From CAYJKB01 sp964370625 (GTDB lineage: Bacteria; Bacillota; Clostridia; Oscillospirales; Butyricicoccaceae): 54,894 bases of DNA. The notes beneath the pieces were generated by a model that had not been told where the DNA came from, searched no databases, and was given only the letters and a program-made list of their open reading frames with translations. How positions within the stretch are numbered: the first letter of the stretch is position 1; each line of letters begins with the position of its first letter. Shown in pieces: positions 44,822 to 54,011 of this stretch. A program made the translations under genes and the position numbers. The stretch is from NCBI GenBank assembly GCA_964370625.1, contig CAYJKB010000010.1:1-54894 (forward strand), given 5' to 3'.

Positions 44822-46188
44822 AACGTGTACTTGTAGCAAATCGTGGTGAAATAGCGGTTCGTATTATAAGGGCATGTAGAGAAGCGGGCATAGAAACAGT
44901 AGCAGTTTATTCGAAAGCTGATGAAAACGCATTGCACACACAAATGGCAACAAAGGCTGTTTGTATCGGTGCTGCTCCATCAAAAGATAGTTATTTAAAT
45001 ATGAATAGCATTTTATCTGCAGCTCTTGCAACAGAATGTGATGCTATACATCCGGGATACGGATTTTTATCAGAAAACAGTGATTTTGCAAGACTTTGTG
45101 AAAAATACTCTGTGAAGTTTATAGGTCCATCAGCTGATATTATTGATAAAATGGGTAATAAATCAGCTGCTCGTCAGATGATGATTGAAGCATCAGTTCC
45201 GGTAGTTCCTGGTTCTGACGGAGTAATCGAGAATATTAAGGAAGCACGTGAAATTGCCGAAAAAATTGGCTATCCCGTGCTTATAAAAGCGTCATCAGGT
45301 GGTGGTGGTCGTGGGATGCGAAAAGTATTTGAAGCATCAGAACTAGACGAACTATTTACCACTGCAAAAGCAGAAGCACTTGCATGTTTTGGTGATGATA
45401 GCATGTATATGGAAAAACTTATTATCAATCCTAAGCATATTGAATTTCAAATACTTGCCGATAATCATGGCAATGTAATACATTTAGGAGAACGTGATTG
45501 TTCACTTCAACGTCGTGGGCAAAAAATGATGGAAGAATCTCCATCAGTTTCATTAAATGAAGAATTACGTAATAAGATGGGTGCAGATGCTGTTAAAGCT
45601 GCTAAATCAGTTGGATATACTAGCGCCGGTACAATTGAATTTGTTGTTGACAAAGAAGGTAATTATTACTTTATTGAAATGAATACACGTATTCAAGTTG
45701 AACATCCTGTAACAGAAATGATCTCAGGAATGGATTTAATTCATGAACAACTTAGAATAGCTTCAGGGCTTCCAATTTCACGCACAGATATTACATTGTC
45801 TGGACATGTTATTGAATGCCGTATTAATGCAGAAGACGCAACACAAGATTTTAGACCATCAGCAGGAAAAATCACCTTTGTGCATTTTCCTGGTGGTTAC
45901 AACACTCGTGTGGACTCTGCTATTTACTCAGGATGCGATGCTAGCCCGTTTTATGATTCTATGATTGCAAAGGTAATCGTAAAGGGAAACACTCGCCTTG
46001 AAGCGTTAAGACGCATGAGACGAGCTCTTGAGGAAATGGTGATTGAAGGGATTACAACAAATATTTCACTTCAACATTTAATTTTATATCACAAAGATAT
46101 AATTAAAGGTGATTACGATACAGGATTTATAGAAAATGAACTTGCAGGGATTCTGCAAACGTATGAAGCTGTAAGAGGTGACTCATGA
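44815..46188 (+). CDS. accC: Biotin carboxylase subunit of acetyl-CoA carboxylase
   Basis: ATP-dependent carboxylation of biotin on AccB. The 457 residues contain LVANRGEIAVRIIRACREAG at the N terminus, HPGYGFLSENSDFA near 82, the ATP-grasp loop KASSGGGGRGMRKV near 160, EFQILADNHGNVIHLGERDC and IEMNTRIQVEHPVTEMI with the catalytic Arg. Overlaps accB and accD by a few bases, so the subunits are translationally coupled. Confidence 0.96.
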   Translation: MLKRVLVANRGEIAVRIIRACREAGIETVAVYSKADENALHTQMATKAVCIGAAPSKDSYLNMNSILSAALATECDAIHPGYGFLSENSDFARLCEKYSVKFIGPSADIIDKMGNKSAARQMMIEASVPVVPGSDGVIENIKEAREIAEKIGYPVLIKASSGGGGRGMRKVFEASELDELFTTAKAEALACFGDDSMYMEKLIINPKHIEFQILADNHGNVIHLGERDCSLQRRGQKMMEESPSVSLNEELRNKMGADAVKAAKSVGYTSAGTIEFVVDKEGNYYFIEMNTRIQVEHPVTEMISGMDLIHEQLRIASGLPISRTDITLSGHVIECRINAEDATQDFRPSAGKITFVHFPGGYNTRVDSAIYSGCDASPFYDSMIAKVIVKGNTRLEALRRMRRALEEMVIEGITTNISLQHLILYHKDIIKGDYDTGFIENELAGILQTYEAVRGDS

Positions 46189-47048
46189 ATCCATTTGAAA
46201 AAAGAAAAAAACTTTTAACAACTCTTCGTACTATGAAGAAAAATAAACCAGAAAACTTTTCAGAACCATCAGAAAAGTTAATGGTTAAATGCCCATCTTG
46301 CGAACAATCTGTAGCTCGTCATTTAGTTGAAGAAGCTTTAAATGTTTGCCCAGAATGTGAACATCATTATGCAATCGATGCTTATTTACGCCTTAGCATG
46401 ATGTTGGATAGTGGAAGTTTTAAAGAACTTAACGCAGGTTTAGTTACTGAAAATCCACTTTCATTCCCAAAATATGCTGAAAAACTAAAATCACTTCGTG
46501 ATAACAACGGGCTTAATGAATCTGTTGTTACTGCAACAGGTAAAATAGTTGGCGAAAAAGCTGTTGTTTGTGTGATGGATATTCGATTTTTAATGGGTAG
46601 CATGGGAATAGCTTGTGGCGAAAAAATTGCACTTGCTTTTGAATATGCAATTAAACACAAATTGCCTGTTATAATTTTTGCGGCATCAGGTGGCGCTAGA
46701 ATGCAAGAGGGGATATTATCCCTTTTCCAAATGGCTAAAACTTCTGCTGCAATTAAAAAGCATTCAGATGCTGGACTTTTATTTATTTCCATCTTAACCA
46801 ACCCTACAACAGGGGGCGTTACTGCATCTTTTGCAAGTTTGGGTGATATTATTATTGCTGAACCTAATGCGCTAATCGGTTTTGCAGGTCCTCGTGTTAT
46901 CGAGCAAACCATAGGTCAGAAATTACCTCCTGAAGCTCAAAAATCTGAATATCTTTTACAGCATGGTTTTGTAGACAGTGTTATTCATAGAAAAGATATG
47001 AAAGATACCATTGCGATGTTGCTGAAAATGCATAAAAGGAGCAAATGA
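46185..47048 (+). CDS. accD: Acetyl-CoA carboxylase carboxyltransferase beta subunit
   Basis: 287 residues. An N-terminal zinc ribbon is formed by Cys36, Cys39, Cys55 and Cys58 (CPSCEQ...CPECEH). The crotonase-fold carboxyltransferase domain follows with FAASGGARMQEGILSLFQMA near 165-185, PTTGGVTASFASLGD and GFAGPRVIEQTIGQKLP. Pairs with AccA. Overlaps accC by 4 bp (ATGA). Confidence 0.96.
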   Translation: MNPFEKRKKLLTTLRTMKKNKPENFSEPSEKLMVKCPSCEQSVARHLVEEALNVCPECEHHYAIDAYLRLSMMLDSGSFKELNAGLVTENPLSFPKYAEKLKSLRDNNGLNESVVTATGKIVGEKAVVCVMDIRFLMGSMGIACGEKIALAFEYAIKHKLPVIIFAASGGARMQEGILSLFQMAKTSAAIKKHSDAGLLFISILTNPTTGGVTASFASLGDIIIAEPNALIGFAGPRVIEQTIGQKLPPEAQKSEYLLQHGFVDSVIHRKDMKDTIAMLLKMHKRSK

Positions 47049-48001
47049 TGAGTATTAAAGAAATTAAATCTCGTATTGATGAAATAGATGAAGAGATTCT
47101 AGCTCTTGAAGCTTCAGAAGACTCTCATTCTTCAACTAAATTATTAATAAAACAATTAAAACTTGAGAAAACTAAACTTGAAAATGATGCACGTACTAAT
47201 ATTACTCCTTATGAGCGTGTAAACATTGCAAGAAACCCTCAAAGACCTACTTCAAAAGACTATATCGATGCTATGTTCACTGATTTTTTCAACCTTTCAG
47301 GGGATAGAAAATTTCGTGATGATGAAAGTATTTTAGGTGGTATTGCGTATTTAGGTAATACACCTGTTACTGTAATTGCACATAGAAAAGGTAAAAATCT
47401 TGAGGAAAATCTGCGTTATAATTTTGGTATGCCAAGCCCAGAAGGCTATCGTAAGGCTGAACGTCTTATGCTTGCAGCTGAAAAATTTAATCGCCCAATT
47501 ATCACTTTCATAGATACTCCGGGGGCATATCCCGGGCTTGAAGCAGAAGATAGGGGACAAGGCGAGGCGATTGCTCGTTGTCTTTATACTATGAGCGGCC
47601 TTACTGTGCCTGTAATTTCTGTTGTAATTGGTGAAGGTGGCAGTGGTGGTGCTTTAGCTATTGGTGTCGCAGACCATTTAATTATGCTTGAAAATTCAGT
47701 TTTTTCTGTTTTATCACCAGAAGGATTTGCGACAATTTTGTGGAAAGATTCCACACGAGCAAAAGAAGCTTCTGAAATAATGAAAATGACAGCATTTGAT
47801 TTAAAACAATTTGGAATTGCTGACGAAATAATAGCAGAGCCTGCTTTTGGTGCACAAAATAATCCAGAAGAAGTGTTTACTGCTCTTAAAATTTCTCTTG
47901 AAAAGCAGCTAACTATTTTAGGGAAAAAATCAAATTTACAAGAATCACGTTATAGAAAAATTCGTGATATTGGTGTTTTATTTGGACAAGACTTAGTTTA
48001 A
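47048..48001 (+). CDS. accA: Acetyl-CoA carboxylase carboxyltransferase alpha subunit
   Basis: 317 residues with an N-terminal coiled helix, NPQRPTSKDYIDAMFTDF, GKNLEENLRYNFGMPSPEGY, DTPGAYPGLEAEDRGQGEAI and GEGGSGGALAIGVAD, as expected for AccA. Two adjacent ATGs (47045 and 47048) are possible; 47048 has better spacing from AGGAG and overlaps the accD stop (TGATG). A 111-bp gap without an obvious terminator separates it from fabH. Confidence 0.94.
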   Translation: MSIKEIKSRIDEIDEEILALEASEDSHSSTKLLIKQLKLEKTKLENDARTNITPYERVNIARNPQRPTSKDYIDAMFTDFFNLSGDRKFRDDESILGGIAYLGNTPVTVIAHRKGKNLEENLRYNFGMPSPEGYRKAERLMLAAEKFNRPIITFIDTPGAYPGLEAEDRGQGEAIARCLYTMSGLTVPVISVVIGEGGSGGALAIGVADHLIMLENSVFSVLSPEGFATILWKDSTRAKEASEIMKMTAFDLKQFGIADEIIAEPAFGAQNNPEEVFTALKISLEKQLTILGKKSNLQESRYRKIRDIGVLFGQDLV

Positions 48002-48112
48002 GTTTTATCTAAATAAAAAATGCAAAATGCTCTGTCGATAATATATTTAAAATTAATAGAGTATAGGTTTCCATTAAATTTTATACTTTTTACGAAAAGA
48101 AAGGAGCATTAT

Positions 48113-49042
48113 ATGTTAGAAATATTAGGATATGGAAGGGCTTTGCCTGAAAAAATCGTAACTAATGAAGATTTATCTAAGCTTGTTGATACAAATGATG
48201 AATGGATTGTTTCCCGTACAGGAATTTCCTCTCGTTATTTTGCTGATAATATAAATGAAAAAAATATGACATTAGCAACAGCTTCTGCTAAAGAAGCGAT
48301 TGCTAAAGCTAAAATTTCAACGGAGGATATAGCACTGTGTATAGTTGCTACATTTACTCCTGATTATTATACACCTTCAGTATCTTGTATGGTGTCAAAG
48401 GGATTAGGACTTCGTGAAGATACCTTGTGCTTTGACTTAAATGCAGCGTGTTCAGGATTTTTATATTCTCTACACACAGCAAGATATTTGCTAGAAGCAT
48501 ACCCAGGAAAATATGCTGTCATCATAGGTAGTGAAGTTATTTCTAAAGTTCTTGATATGACGGATAGAAATACTTGTATTTTATTTGGTGATGCTGCTGG
48601 TGCTGCTGTAGTTAAGCTAAATTCTGAAAAAGATTTTGCTTTTGTAAGTGGTAATCGTCCCGATAATGATGTTCTTATTTGTGATACAATTGATGCTCAT
48701 GTTAAAATGAAAGGTCAAGATGTATTTAAATTTGCTGTTGAAGCTGCATCTTCTGCTATTGTTCAAATTATGGAACAAAAAAATCTTACATTTGATGATG
48801 TTGATTATATTGTGTGTCATCAAGCAAATATGAGAATAATTGACGCTATCGCACGTAAATTCAAGCTTGATAAATCTAAATTCTATATAAACTTACAAAA
48901 ATATGGTAATACATCTGCTGCAAGTATTCCTCTTGCTCTTTATGAGATGGACGAAGCTGGGCTACTTCAAAAAGGCTCAAAAATTATTTGCTCAGGATTT
49001 GGTGCAGGTTTAACTTATGGTGCTGCACTTCTTACAGTTTAA
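48113..49042 (+). CDS. fabH: Beta-ketoacyl-ACP synthase III FabH
   Basis: Starts fatty-acid synthesis by condensing an acyl-CoA with malonyl-ACP. The 309-residue protein has the catalytic triad Cys113 (LNAACSGFLYSL), His236 (VCHQANMRI) and Asn266 (KYGNTSAASIPLALYE). The first third has DEWIVSRTGISSRYF. The ATG at 48113 follows AAAGGAG; in-frame upstream codons have no RBS and no family similarity. The next gene starts 13 bp after its stop. Confidence 0.95.
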   Translation: MLEILGYGRALPEKIVTNEDLSKLVDTNDEWIVSRTGISSRYFADNINEKNMTLATASAKEAIAKAKISTEDIALCIVATFTPDYYTPSVSCMVSKGLGLREDTLCFDLNAACSGFLYSLHTARYLLEAYPGKYAVIIGSEVISKVLDMTDRNTCILFGDAAGAAVVKLNSEKDFAFVSGNRPDNDVLICDTIDAHVKMKGQDVFKFAVEAASSAIVQIMEQKNLTFDDVDYIVCHQANMRIIDAIARKFKLDKSKFYINLQKYGNTSAASIPLALYEMDEAGLLQKGSKIICSGFGAGLTYGAALLTV

Positions 49043-49055
49043 GGAGGATAAAAGA

Positions 49056-49982
49056 GTGAAATTAAATGAAATTTTAGGTACAGAATTTCCAATAATTCAA
49101 GGGGGTATGGCAAATATTGCAACTGGCGAATTTGCTGCAGCTTGTTCAAATGCTGGTGCTATGGGTCTTATCGGTGCTGGTGCTATGACTGCTGAAGTTC
49201 TTCGTGAAAATATTAAAAAATGCCAAAGTCTTACAGATAAGCCTTTTGGTGTAAATATAATGCTTTTAAACCCTGACGCTGATAAAATGGCTGAAATCGT
49301 TGTAGAAGAAGGCGTTAAATTTGTTACAACTGGTGCTGGAAACCCTGCGAAACATATGGAAGCTTGGAAAGCTGCTGGAATTCGTGTATTCCCTGTTGTT
49401 TCTGCATCTTCTCTAGCACGTAGAATGGAACAAATGGGTGCTGATGGCATAATTGCTGAAGGTTTAGAGGCAGGCGGCCATGTTGGTGAATCAACTACTA
49501 TGGCAACATTACCTCAAATCGTAGCATCAGTAAATCTTCCTGTTGTAGCAGCTGGTGGTATTGCTTCTGGTGCACAAATGCTTGCAGCACATGCACTTGG
49601 TGCTTGTGGTGTTCAACTTGGAACTTGTTTGCTTGCAAGTGATGAATGCCCAATCCATGATAACTATAAACAAGCTATAATTAAAGCTGGAGATAATGAT
49701 ACAATTGTAACTGGTAGAATTGTTGGTTCTCCTGTTCGTATTATTAAAAATAAAATGTCTCGAGATTACTTAAAACTTGAAAAACAAGGTGCTGAAATGA
49801 TGGAGCTTGAAAAATACACTCTAGGCTCCCTTAAAAAAGCTGTTTTTGATGGTAATACAAGAGAAGGTTCTCTGATGGCTGGTTTAGTTGCTGGCATGGT
49901 TTCAGATGTTAAACCACTTCGTAGAATTTTTGAAGATTTAATGGCAGGATATGACCAACGTTTAACAGAGCTTAGAGGTTAA
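49056..49982 (+). CDS. fabK: Enoyl-ACP reductase FabK
   Basis: FMN- and NAD(P)H-dependent reduction of enoyl-ACP, the last step of each elongation cycle; FabK replaces FabI in many Gram-positive bacteria. The 308 residues show FPIIQGGMANIATGEFAAA at the N terminus, GVNIMLLNP near 70, IIAEGLEAGGHVGE near 130-143, and the phosphate-binding VVAAGGIASGAQM and GVQLGTCLLASDEC. GTG start at 49056 with AAGGAGG spaced 8 nt. Adjacent to fabH and to a second protein of the same fold. Confidence 0.94.
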   Translation: MKLNEILGTEFPIIQGGMANIATGEFAAACSNAGAMGLIGAGAMTAEVLRENIKKCQSLTDKPFGVNIMLLNPDADKMAEIVVEEGVKFVTTGAGNPAKHMEAWKAAGIRVFPVVSASSLARRMEQMGADGIIAEGLEAGGHVGESTTMATLPQIVASVNLPVVAAGGIASGAQMLAAHALGACGVQLGTCLLASDECPIHDNYKQAIIKAGDNDTIVTGRIVGSPVRIIKNKMSRDYLKLEKQGAEMMELEKYTLGSLKKAVFDGNTREGSLMAGLVAGMVSDVKPLRRIFEDLMAGYDQRLTELRG

Positions 49983-49985
49983 TAA

Positions 49986-51026
49986 ATGATTTTTAAAAAT
50001 ATGGAAATACCAATTATTCAAGGTGGAATGGGCATCGGTGTTTCCCTTGGAAATCTCGCAGGTCACGTTGCACTACAAGGTGGCATGGGCGTGATTTCAG
50101 CTGCAAACGCAGGATTTACATCATCTGAATTTAAAACAAATTCTACTCATGTAAATAATCTAGCATTGGCAGAAGAAATTACACATGCTAAAAAAATTGC
50201 AAATGGTGCTGGAATGATAGCAATAAATGCCATGGTAGCATCGAAAGATTATGTAGAAGTTATTACAACAGCACTTAAAAGTGGTATAGAAGCTGTGATA
50301 TCTGGCGCTGGTCTTCCTCTTAATCTTCCTGAAATCACAAAAGGATATAACACTTTGTTAGCACCTATAGTATCTAGTGGAAAAGCTGCTGCTACTATTT
50401 GTAAAGTATGGAAGAGAAAATATGAAGTATTGCCTGATTTTGTAATTATTGAAGGCTCACAAGCCGGCGGACATTTAGGATTTTCGTTAGAGGAAATTTG
50501 TAATAAAACTGTAAAATCTATATCAGAACTTTTACAAGAGGTTAAAATTGCAATTTCTCAATATGGTAACATTCCGATTTTTGTAGCTGGGGGAATTCTC
50601 ACAGCTGAACAAGTGTCACAATTTATTGATGAAGGTGCTACAGGGGTTCAAGTTGCTACTCCATTTATTCCGACAATAGAATGTGATGCATCTGAGGAAT
50701 TTAAAAAAGTGCTTATCGAAGCTAATGACGATGATGTAATAATTGTTAATAGTCCTGTAGGTATGCCTGGGCGAGCTATTAGAAGTTCTTTTACGGATAA
50801 AGTAGCTGATGGAACTCGCATAGCTCCGACATATTGTATCGATTGTTTGCATACTTGTGACCCAAAAACTACTCCATATTGCATAACAAGTGCATTGATT
50901 TCAGCAGTTGAAGGGGATAGAGAAAATGGATTGTTTTTCTGTTCTGATAGTGCTGGTAAAATAAATAAAACAACAACTGTAAAGGAAGTTATAGATAATT
51001 TACTTACAGTTTGGAGGAAAAAATGA
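49986..51026 (+). CDS. FabK-related nitronate monooxygenase-like flavoprotein
   Basis: A 346-residue FMN TIM-barrel of the 2-nitropropane dioxygenase (NPD) family, related to but distinct from FabK. It has IPIIQGGMGIGVSLGNLAG at the N terminus, IIEGSQAGGHLG near 157, FVAGGILTAEQVSQFI and GVQVATPFIPTIECDA. A C-terminal Cys-rich segment CIDCLHTCDPKTTPYC (about 280-295) is not in FabK. Such genes are often inside clostridial fab clusters. A role in fatty-acid synthesis, or protection against nitronates, is inferred only. Its stop overlaps the fabD start (ATGA). Confidence 0.82.
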   Translation: MIFKNMEIPIIQGGMGIGVSLGNLAGHVALQGGMGVISAANAGFTSSEFKTNSTHVNNLALAEEITHAKKIANGAGMIAINAMVASKDYVEVITTALKSGIEAVISGAGLPLNLPEITKGYNTLLAPIVSSGKAAATICKVWKRKYEVLPDFVIIEGSQAGGHLGFSLEEICNKTVKSISELLQEVKIAISQYGNIPIFVAGGILTAEQVSQFIDEGATGVQVATPFIPTIECDASEEFKKVLIEANDDDVIIVNSPVGMPGRAIRSSFTDKVADGTRIAPTYCIDCLHTCDPKTTPYCITSALISAVEGDRENGLFFCSDSAGKINKTTTVKEVIDNLLTVWRKK

Positions 51027-51946
51027 ATATTGCTTTTTTATATGCAGGTCAAGGAAGTCAAGCTGTCGGAATGGGTAGTTCTCTTTATGAGCAAAATGAA
51101 ACATTCAAAAAAGCTTTTAACAAATTACCTGAAAATCTTAAAAATTTAGCTTTTAATGGTCCTATAGAAGACTTATCTAAAACTTCAAATACACAACCAA
51201 TTATGGTAGCTTTTGCAAACGGTGTAACTGATGTGCTGAAAGAAAATGGTATTATGCCAAAAATGGCAGCAGGCTTAAGTTTAGGTGAATATTCTGCACT
51301 TTATTGTGCTGATGTCTTAAATTCATCTGATGCAATTGAAATTGTGACTTTTCGTGGAAAAGAAATGGAAAAAGCAAGTGTTGGTCTTTCTACTAAGATG
51401 GCAGCTGTGCTTATGTTACCTCGTGAAGTTTTAGCCGAATGTGTAAATGAAGCAAAAACAGAAGGTATAGTTGAAATTGCAAATTACAACTGTCCTGGTC
51501 AGCTTGTTATTGCTGGCGAAGCTAAAGCTGTTGAAAAAGCATCAGCACTTGCCCTTGAAAAAGGAGCAAAACGATGTATTGAGCTTAATGTTAGTGGCCC
51601 TTTCCATACTTCATTTATGAAACCAGCTGGAGATGCTTTAGCTACAAAATTTGCTGAATATACTTTTTCACCTATGTCAATTCCTGTAATTTTCAACTCA
51701 TTAGGTAAAGAAAAGGAAGCTGAAACTTCTGTTCAAAATTTACTGGAACGTCAAGTACAAAGTAGTGTGTATTTTGAAGATAGCATTAGATATATGATAG
51801 ATAATGGTATTGATACATTCATCGAAATTGGCCCTGGTAAAGTTTTATCTGGATTTATTAAAAAGATTGATAAAGCTGTAACTTGTGTAGCTATTGAAGA
51901 TATGGACACTTTAAATAAAGCAATCGAACTTGTAAAAGGAGAATAG
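51023..51946 (+). CDS. fabD: Malonyl-CoA:ACP transacylase FabD
   Basis: Loads malonyl groups on ACP. The 307-residue protein begins IAFLYAGQGSQAVGMG, has the catalytic Ser86 in GLSLGEYSA (where most have GHSLGE), QLVIAGEAKAVEKA near 162 and His195 in GPFHTSFM. The ATG at 51023 follows TTGGAGG by 6-7 nt and overlaps the preceding stop. fabG begins 6 bp after its stop. Confidence 0.95.
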   Translation: MNIAFLYAGQGSQAVGMGSSLYEQNETFKKAFNKLPENLKNLAFNGPIEDLSKTSNTQPIMVAFANGVTDVLKENGIMPKMAAGLSLGEYSALYCADVLNSSDAIEIVTFRGKEMEKASVGLSTKMAAVLMLPREVLAECVNEAKTEGIVEIANYNCPGQLVIAGEAKAVEKASALALEKGAKRCIELNVSGPFHTSFMKPAGDALATKFAEYTFSPMSIPVIFNSLGKEKEAETSVQNLLERQVQSSVYFEDSIRYMIDNGIDTFIEIGPGKVLSGFIKKIDKAVTCVAIEDMDTLNKAIELVKGE

Positions 51947-51951
51947 GGGAC

Positions 51952-52496
51952 ATGGAAAATAAAACTGTAATTGTTACAGGTGGTAGCCGTGGTATTGGCA
52001 GACAAATTTGTGTTGATATGGCAAAACAAAAAGCAAATGTTGTAATTAACTATTCTGGAAATGTTGAAGCTGCTGAACAAACTGCTAAAATGTGCAGAGA
52101 ATATACAGATAAAGTTTTAATCGTAAAAGGTGATGTTTCTAAAATGTCTGATTGCGAAGAAATCGTTAAACAAACTATTGATACATTTGGAAGCGTTGAA
52201 GTTTTAGTTAATAACGCTGGTATCACTCGTGATAATCTTCTTATGCGTATGAGTGAAGAAGAATTTGATGCTGTAATTGACATTAACCTTAAAGGTGCTT
52301 TTAATATGATGAAAGTTGTATCAAAACCTATGATGAAAAAACGTTTTGGTCGTATCATCAATATTTCATCTGTTGTAGGTGTTGTGGGCAATGCAGGTCA
52401 AATCAACTATGCAGCTAGTAAAGCTGGTGTAATAGGTATGACTAAATCTATTGCTCGTGAGCTTGCTTCTCGTAATATTACAGCCAATGCTGTAGC
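51952..52496 (+). CDS. fabG: 3-oxoacyl-ACP reductase FabG (3' end lost in gap)
   Basis: NADPH-dependent short-chain dehydrogenase. The visible 181 residues include VTGGSRGIGRQICVDMAK (cofactor site), LVNNAGITRDNLLMRM near 84-99 and the catalytic Ser140, Tyr153 and Lys157 (INYAASKAGVIGMT). The sequence breaks at SRNITANAVA just before the conserved PG(F/Y)I segment. About 65 residues (about 195 nt) of the usual 246 are missing. Since the sequence after the N run does not encode FabG, the real gap must exceed 100 bases. No sign of a true pseudogene. Confidence 0.93.
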
Positions 52497-52596
52497 NNNN
52501 NNNNNNNNNNNNNNNNNNNNNNNNNNNNNNNNNNNNNNNNNNNNNNNNNNNNNNNNNNNNNNNNNNNNNNNNNNNNNNNNNNNNNNNNNNNNNNNN
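52497..52596. other. Assembly gap (100 N)
   Basis: Exactly 100 N between the fabG coding sequence and a partial copy of the structured repeat. The true length is unknown but must hold about 195 nt of fabG plus the 5' part of the repeat, so over 200 bp is likely. Confidence 0.98.
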
Positions 52597-52755
52597 TGCG
52601 AAACAACCCACAAGGGGAGTGTTTCGGTTAATAAGCAAATATATAAATTCGCTCGTTTACAGAGCGAGTGGACGACAGGCAAGCTATAACTTGTGTAAAT
52701 CTTATTGTCGTCCACAGATTAAAGTTTTTTGCCAAGCTTTTGTTCACAAAAGCGG
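52597..52755 (+). repeat. Structured repeat copy 3 (5' part in gap), upstream of fabF
   Basis: Diverged relative of the units before icd. Hairpins in order: CGAAACA/TGTTTCG with inner ACCC/GGG(G) (52599-52626); TCGCTC-GTTTACA-GAGCGA (52649-52667); GTGGACGACA/TGTCGTCCAC (52668-52677 with 52706-52715) with inner CAAG-CTATAA-CTTG; linker TTAAAGTTTTTTG (52719-52731); and GCTTTTG-TTCA-CAAAAGC (52736-52753). The fabF Shine-Dalgarno follows directly. Loops GTTTACA, CTATAA and TTCA match the icd copy, while several stem pairs differ in both strands. Confidence 0.88.
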
Positions 52756-52766
52756 AAGGAGGAAGA

Positions 52767-54008
52767 ATGAAAAGACGTGTGGTAATCACAGGAATGGGTG
52801 CAGTATCACCTATAGGGAATAATGTAGACGATATGTGGCAAAGTGCAAAAGATGGTGTAAGCGGTATTGACTTCATCAAAAACTTTGACACTGTTGACCA
52901 TAAAGTTAAAATTGCTGGTGAGGTTAAAAACCTTGACTTAACACAGTATATTGACAAAAAAGAACTTCGTCGTATGGCGAAATTCACACAATTTGCACTT
53001 GTTGCAGCAAAAGAAGCTCTAGCTCAAAGTAATATTACACCTGACCCTAAAAATCCTTCAAGATATGGGGTTAATGTATCATCTGGAATTGGTGGGCTTG
53101 ATGCTATTGAAAGTGAAACTAAAAAAGCTTATGAAAAAGGTTGCGATAGAGTTTCACCGTTCTTTATACCTATGACTATTGTAAATATGGCAGCTGGAAT
53201 GATAGCTATTGAATGCGGATTTAAAGGTAGCTGTACATCAGTTATCACAGCATGTGCATCTAGCACAAACTCTGTTGGTGAATCTTTTAGAAATATTCGT
53301 GATGGATATGCTGATGTAATGCTTTGTGGTGGTACTGAATGTACTGTAACTCCACTTGGAATTGGTGGTTTTACTGCTATGAAAGCACTTTGCGAAAGCA
53401 CAGACCCTAAACGTGGTTCTATGCCTTTTGATAAAGATAGAAGCGGATTTGTAATGGGTGAGGGTGCTGGTATTTTAATTCTTGAAGAATTAGAACATGC
53501 TAAAGCTCGTGGTGCTAAAATTTTAGGTGAAGTTGTGGGTTATGGCTCTAGCTGTGATGCTCATCATATGACAGCGCCACTTGAAGATGGTTCTGGTGCT
53601 GCTTTATGTATGACAGTGGCATTAGATGATGCTGGAATTACTCCAGCTGATGTTGATTATATTAATGCTCATGGTACTTCAACTCCACTTAATGATAAAG
53701 GCGAAACTATTGCTGTAAAATCTGCTTTTGGTGAACATGCTTACAAACTTGCTATGTCATCAACTAAATCTATGACAGGTCATCTTTTAGGTGCTGCTGG
53801 TGCTATTGAAGCTATTTTCTGTGCAAAAGCTTTAGAAAATGACTTTATTCCTCCAACTATTGGATATCAAGAGGCTGACCCTGATTGTGATCTTGACATT
53901 GTTCCGAATAAAGGACGTGAGCAAAAAATCACTTATGCTATGTCAAACTCACTTGGATTTGGTGGTCATAATGCAAGCCTTGTGCTTAAAAAATATAGTG
54001 AGGTATAG
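52767..54008 (+). CDS. fabF: Beta-ketoacyl-ACP synthase II FabF
   Basis: Elongating condensing enzyme. The 413 residues begin RRVVITGMGAVSPIGNNVDD. The catalytic triad is Cys163 (ITACASSTNSVGES), His302 (NAHGTSTPLND) and His339 (TGHLLGAAGAIEAI). GFGGHNASL is at the C terminus. The ATG at 52767 is preceded by AAGGAGG and sits right after the last hairpin of the repeat; reading frame upstream of it runs through the repeat and is not coding. fabZ starts 3 bp after its stop. Confidence 0.96.
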   Translation: MKRRVVITGMGAVSPIGNNVDDMWQSAKDGVSGIDFIKNFDTVDHKVKIAGEVKNLDLTQYIDKKELRRMAKFTQFALVAAKEALAQSNITPDPKNPSRYGVNVSSGIGGLDAIESETKKAYEKGCDRVSPFFIPMTIVNMAAGMIAIECGFKGSCTSVITACASSTNSVGESFRNIRDGYADVMLCGGTECTVTPLGIGGFTAMKALCESTDPKRGSMPFDKDRSGFVMGEGAGILILEELEHAKARGAKILGEVVGYGSSCDAHHMTAPLEDGSGAALCMTVALDDAGITPADVDYINAHGTSTPLNDKGETIAVKSAFGEHAYKLAMSSTKSMTGHLLGAAGAIEAIFCAKALENDFIPPTIGYQEADPDCDLDIVPNKGREQKITYAMSNSLGFGGHNASLVLKKYSEV

Positions 54009-54011
54009 AAA

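Noticed and set aside
52619..52822. Plus-strand open frames running through the repeat before fabF
   Set aside because: They translate hairpin sequence with no family similarity; fabF has its own AAGGAGG and ATG at 52767.
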